The notes beneath the pieces were generated by a model that worked only from the letters and a program-made list of their open reading frames with translations, was not told the origin of the DNA and made no database searches. A program made the position numbers and the translations under genes. From the NCBI GenBank assembly GCA_015767355.1, contig JADWMH010000059.1, positions 1 through 8,435 of the forward strand: a DNA stretch of 8,435 nucleotides, given 5' to 3'. Shown here one piece after another: positions 6,449 through 8,435 of this stretch; the stretch's first letter is position 1; each line of letters begins with the position of its first letter. This stretch comes from Gammaproteobacteria bacterium (GTDB taxonomy: Bacteria; Pseudomonadota; Gammaproteobacteria; Chromatiales; Chromatiaceae).

Positions 6449-6921
6449 TGCTCAAATGGCTGTGGCTCTCAATTGCTGTGATTGTTATCGATCAGCTGAC
6501 CAAGCTGTGGATCGACAGCAGCATGACGCTGCACGAACGCCTGCCGCTTATCGAGGGCTTTTTTGACCTGACTCTCGCCTACAATCCTGGCGCTGCATTC
6601 AGCTTTCTGGCGGACGCCGGCGGCTGGCAGCGCTGGTTTTTTACCATTCTCTCAACTGTTGTCACGATTATCCTGGTTGTCTGGCTAAAGCGCCTGCCGG
6701 CGTACGAAAAAGTCAATGCAGTCGCCCTGGCGCTGATCATCGGCGGCGCTGTCGGCAACCTGATCGATCGCATCGCCTACGGACATGTGATCGATTTTTT
6801 GCTGGTCTATTATCAACAATGGTCCTGGCCCGCCTTCAACGTGGCGGACAGCGCGATCAGCGTCGGCGTCGTGCTGATGCTGCTGGCGATGTTTCACTCA
6901 TCACCATCGCAGCCGGAGTAG
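6448..6921 (+). CDS. lspA: Lipoprotein signal peptidase (signal peptidase II)
   Basis: This inner-membrane aspartyl protease cuts the signal peptide from prolipoproteins after diacylglyceryl transfer to the lipobox cysteine. It has 157 residues, a normal length, with four hydrophobic segments (about 1-16, 62-80, 91-107 and 135-149). Conserved sites are Asp15 in VIDQLTK, AYNPGAAFSFL (44-54), GNLIDR with catalytic Asp107, and FNVADS with catalytic Asp134, the two aspartates of the family's dyad. Its ATG shares one base with the ileS TGA, and GGAAG lies eight bases upstream inside ileS, so coupled translation is likely. The ileS-lspA pairing is standard in gammaproteobacteria. The common followers fkpB and ispH are absent here; yciO comes next. 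Confidence 0.97.
   Translation: MLKWLWLSIAVIVIDQLTKLWIDSSMTLHERLPLIEGFFDLTLAYNPGAAFSFLADAGGWQRWFFTILSTVVTIILVVWLKRLPAYEKVNAVALALIIGGAVGNLIDRIAYGHVIDFLLVYYQQWSWPAFNVADSAISVGVVLMLLAMFHSSPSQPE
6915..6918 (+). promoter_or_regulatory. Shine-Dalgarno of yciO
   Basis: GGAG lies inside the last codons of lspA, six bases before the yciO ATG at 6925. This confirms the start and shows that yciO can be translated from the same message independently of lspA stop-start coupling. Confidence 0.6.
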
Positions 6922-6924
6922 CAG

Positions 6925-7545
6925 ATGGCGCAACTTTTCCAGATTCACCCGGAGGATCCACAACCGAGGTTGATCAGCCAGGCTGTCGATATCATCCACT
7001 CAGGCGGCGTCATCATCTATCCAACGGATTCAGGCTATGCGCTGGGTTGCCATACCGGCGACAAGAAGGCGATGGATCGCATCCGCTCTATTCGCCAGCT
7101 GGATAATAAACATAACTTTACGCTGATGTGCCGCGATCTCTCTGAAATTGCACTCTATGCAAAGGTCAGCAACAGCCACTACCGGCTCATCAAGAGCCTC
7201 ACGCCAGGGCCCTATACCTTCATTCACAAGGCGACCAAGCAGGTCCCGCGCAGGTTGCAGCACCCCCGGCGTAAAACCATCGGCATTCGGGTGCCTGATA
7301 ATCCGATTGCGCTGGCGTTGCTGGAGCGACTCAATGAACCGCTGATGAGCAGCACCCTGATGCTTCCCGGAGATGATATGCCATTGACTGATCCCTATGA
7401 GATGCGCCAGATTATCGGACACCAGGTCGATCTGATCATCGATGGCGGCTACTGCGGCATTGAACCGACTACCGTGGTGCTGATGGAAGATGAGATACCC
7501 GAGGTGGTGCGCGTAGGTCTTGGTGATATCGGGGTGTTCGAGTAA
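6925..7545 (+). CDS. yciO: YciO, Sua5/TsaC (threonylcarbamoyl-AMP synthase) family protein
   Basis: This 206-residue protein has the YrdC/Sua5 fold. Its length and conserved blocks match E. coli YciO rather than TsaC: a start like AQLFQIHPEDPQPRLISQAV, YPTDSGYALGC (32-42), KAMDRIRSIRQ, NFTLMCRDLSE (64-74), LTPGPYTFI (92-100), KTIGIRVPDNP (117-127) and SSTLMLPG (142-149). The family fold binds ATP, threonine and bicarbonate-derived carbamate, and TsaC/Sua5 makes threonylcarbamoyl-AMP for the t6A tRNA modification. YciO is a separate subgroup whose cellular task is not settled, so a role in t6A here is only a possibility. There is no Sua5 C-terminal domain. It follows lspA by three bases and its TAA shares one base with the next ATG, indicating co-transcription. 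Family and subgroup call are firm. Confidence 0.92.
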   Translation: MAQLFQIHPEDPQPRLISQAVDIIHSGGVIIYPTDSGYALGCHTGDKKAMDRIRSIRQLDNKHNFTLMCRDLSEIALYAKVSNSHYRLIKSLTPGPYTFIHKATKQVPRRLQHPRRKTIGIRVPDNPIALALLERLNEPLMSSTLMLPGDDMPLTDPYEMRQIIGHQVDLIIDGGYCGIEPTTVVLMEDEIPEVVRVGLGDIGVFE

Positions 7546-8435
7546 TGAACCGAATTTTCCGTCCTGCCGGGCTGTTGATTCTACTGTTGGTGATGCAGCT
7601 CACGCAGGCTGAGAATATCTCTACGCCGACAACGATCAATTTTGGCAGGGAGACGCAGGGAGTCAGGCCGCTGGGAGCGGTCAAACTCAACACGAAGAGT
7701 AGTGATGACGTTCACATCACCGGGATTTCGGCGCTGGCATGGGATCAGGATGAGAAGTTGCTCTACAGTGTGACCGACAAAGGACTCCTGCACCATCTGC
7801 ACCCCATATTTGACAAAGGGAATTTGGTAGCTGTCGATCTGCTGGCCACATACAAGCTACGCAACAAGCACGGCAAACGCCTCAAGGGGAAACACAGGGA
7901 CTCTGAAGGCGCATTTGTCATCAATGCCGACAACGGCATTCAGGGAGACTCCGAGTTAGTCGTCTCCTTTGAAAAAGTTCCACGGATTATTCGCTTTACA
8001 TCGCAGGGAAAAATGATCGAGCCTTACTCTCTGCCGCCGATACTTGCCGAAAAGAGAAATTACCGTACGACCAACCAGATGCTGGAGGCTGTTACCCTGC
8101 ATCCTGAAAAAGGGATACTCACTATCGCTCAACGTCCGATGAAAGGCAGGGACAACCAGCGGCTCTATGCGTTGAACGGAGAGAGCTGGGAATACCAGAT
8201 GGAGAAGCATAAAGGCAATGGCGTGACCGCAATGGAGGCACTGCCGGATGGCCGCATCCTGTTTATGGAGCGCGCCTGGCACTCCATGTTGAGTCCGCTG
8301 ATCGTGACCCTCAAGGAGGGGCGCTTCACACAGGAGGGTAAACTTGAGCTCAGGGTCATTACCTCGCTGAACTCCAGTAAAGGCTGGGCGCTGGATAACT
8401 TTGAAGGTCTGACGCGCCACAGGGGTGAGCGCTTC
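7545..8435 (+). CDS. Secreted esterase-like/phytase-like domain protein, 3'-truncated
   Basis: The frame stays open from the ATG at 7545 to the window end, 297 codons, with no stop seen. Residues 1-22 form a Sec signal peptide: an Arg-containing start, a leucine-rich core (10-16) and a likely cut after TQA (22/23). The mature part resembles the 'esterase-like activity of phytase' family, a predicted beta-propeller: HITGISALAWDQDEKLLYSVTDKG, then a DSEGAF segment, ELVVSFEKVPRIIRF, NQMLEAVTLHPEKGILTIAQR, ALPDGRILFMERAWH and NFEGL. The acidic/Glu motifs DSEG, LEAV and FEGL recur as in that family. It probably acts in the periplasm or outside the cell; a phosphate-ester substrate is only suggested by the family name. 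It overlaps yciO by one base (TAATG), so translation is probably coupled. Family call is moderately firm, substrate unknown. Confidence 0.8.
   Translation, partial: MNRIFRPAGLLILLLVMQLTQAENISTPTTINFGRETQGVRPLGAVKLNTKSSDDVHITGISALAWDQDEKLLYSVTDKGLLHHLHPIFDKGNLVAVDLLATYKLRNKHGKRLKGKHRDSEGAFVINADNGIQGDSELVVSFEKVPRIIRFTSQGKMIEPYSLPPILAEKRNYRTTNQMLEAVTLHPEKGILTIAQRPMKGRDNQRLYALNGESWEYQMEKHKGNGVTAMEALPDGRILFMERAWHSMLSPLIVTLKEGRFTQEGKLELRVITSLNSSKGWALDNFEGLTRHRGERF

Noticed and set aside
7956..8420. Minus-strand frame of 154 codons near the right edge
   Set aside because: Opposite the phytase-like gene, which has a signal peptide, coupled start and family motifs; the antisense frame has none.

Overview
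The window looks like a chromosomal, mostly housekeeping segment of a gammaproteobacterium. The reasons are the gammaproteobacterial ribF-ileS-lspA gene order, an IleS with a C-terminal zinc finger like that of E. coli, and a YciO protein that resembles the enteric 206-residue YciO along its whole length. Lineage below class level cannot be read from the sequence. No phage genes, transposase, CRISPR array, tRNA or rRNA were seen.

Left part (1-2015): an APC-superfamily amino acid permease enters from the left edge on the + strand and converges on a minus-strand PAQR/hemolysin III (TrhA-like) membrane protein. The gap between them is largely filled by a 75-bp near-perfect palindrome (1234-1308).

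Middle (2016-3622): the gap between the PAQR gene and ribF holds a 151-bp inverted-repeat element without a coding gene (2044-2194), an exact 23-bp tandem duplication at its right edge (2183-2228), and a likely extended -10 promoter for ribF. ribF is complete. The ribF-ileS gap holds two further repeat modules sharing a 12-bp direct repeat, one of them able to form a hairpin.

Right part (3623-8435): ileS, lspA, yciO and a secreted phytase-like/esterase-like protein run in a tight + strand series. ileS/lspA and yciO/phytase-like overlap by one base, and lspA and yciO are 3 bases apart, so they are probably co-transcribed and partly translationally coupled. ribF supplies flavin cofactors, ileS charges tRNA-Ile, and lspA matures lipoproteins. 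YciO belongs to the threonylcarbamoyl-AMP synthase fold family but its cellular role is unsettled. The last gene is cut by the window end.

I found no convincing new multi-gene system. The observations most worth a second look are the non-coding repeats, which occupy each of the three larger gaps and differ from one another, and the replacement of the common lspA neighbours fkpB/ispH by yciO and a secreted beta-propeller-like enzyme.
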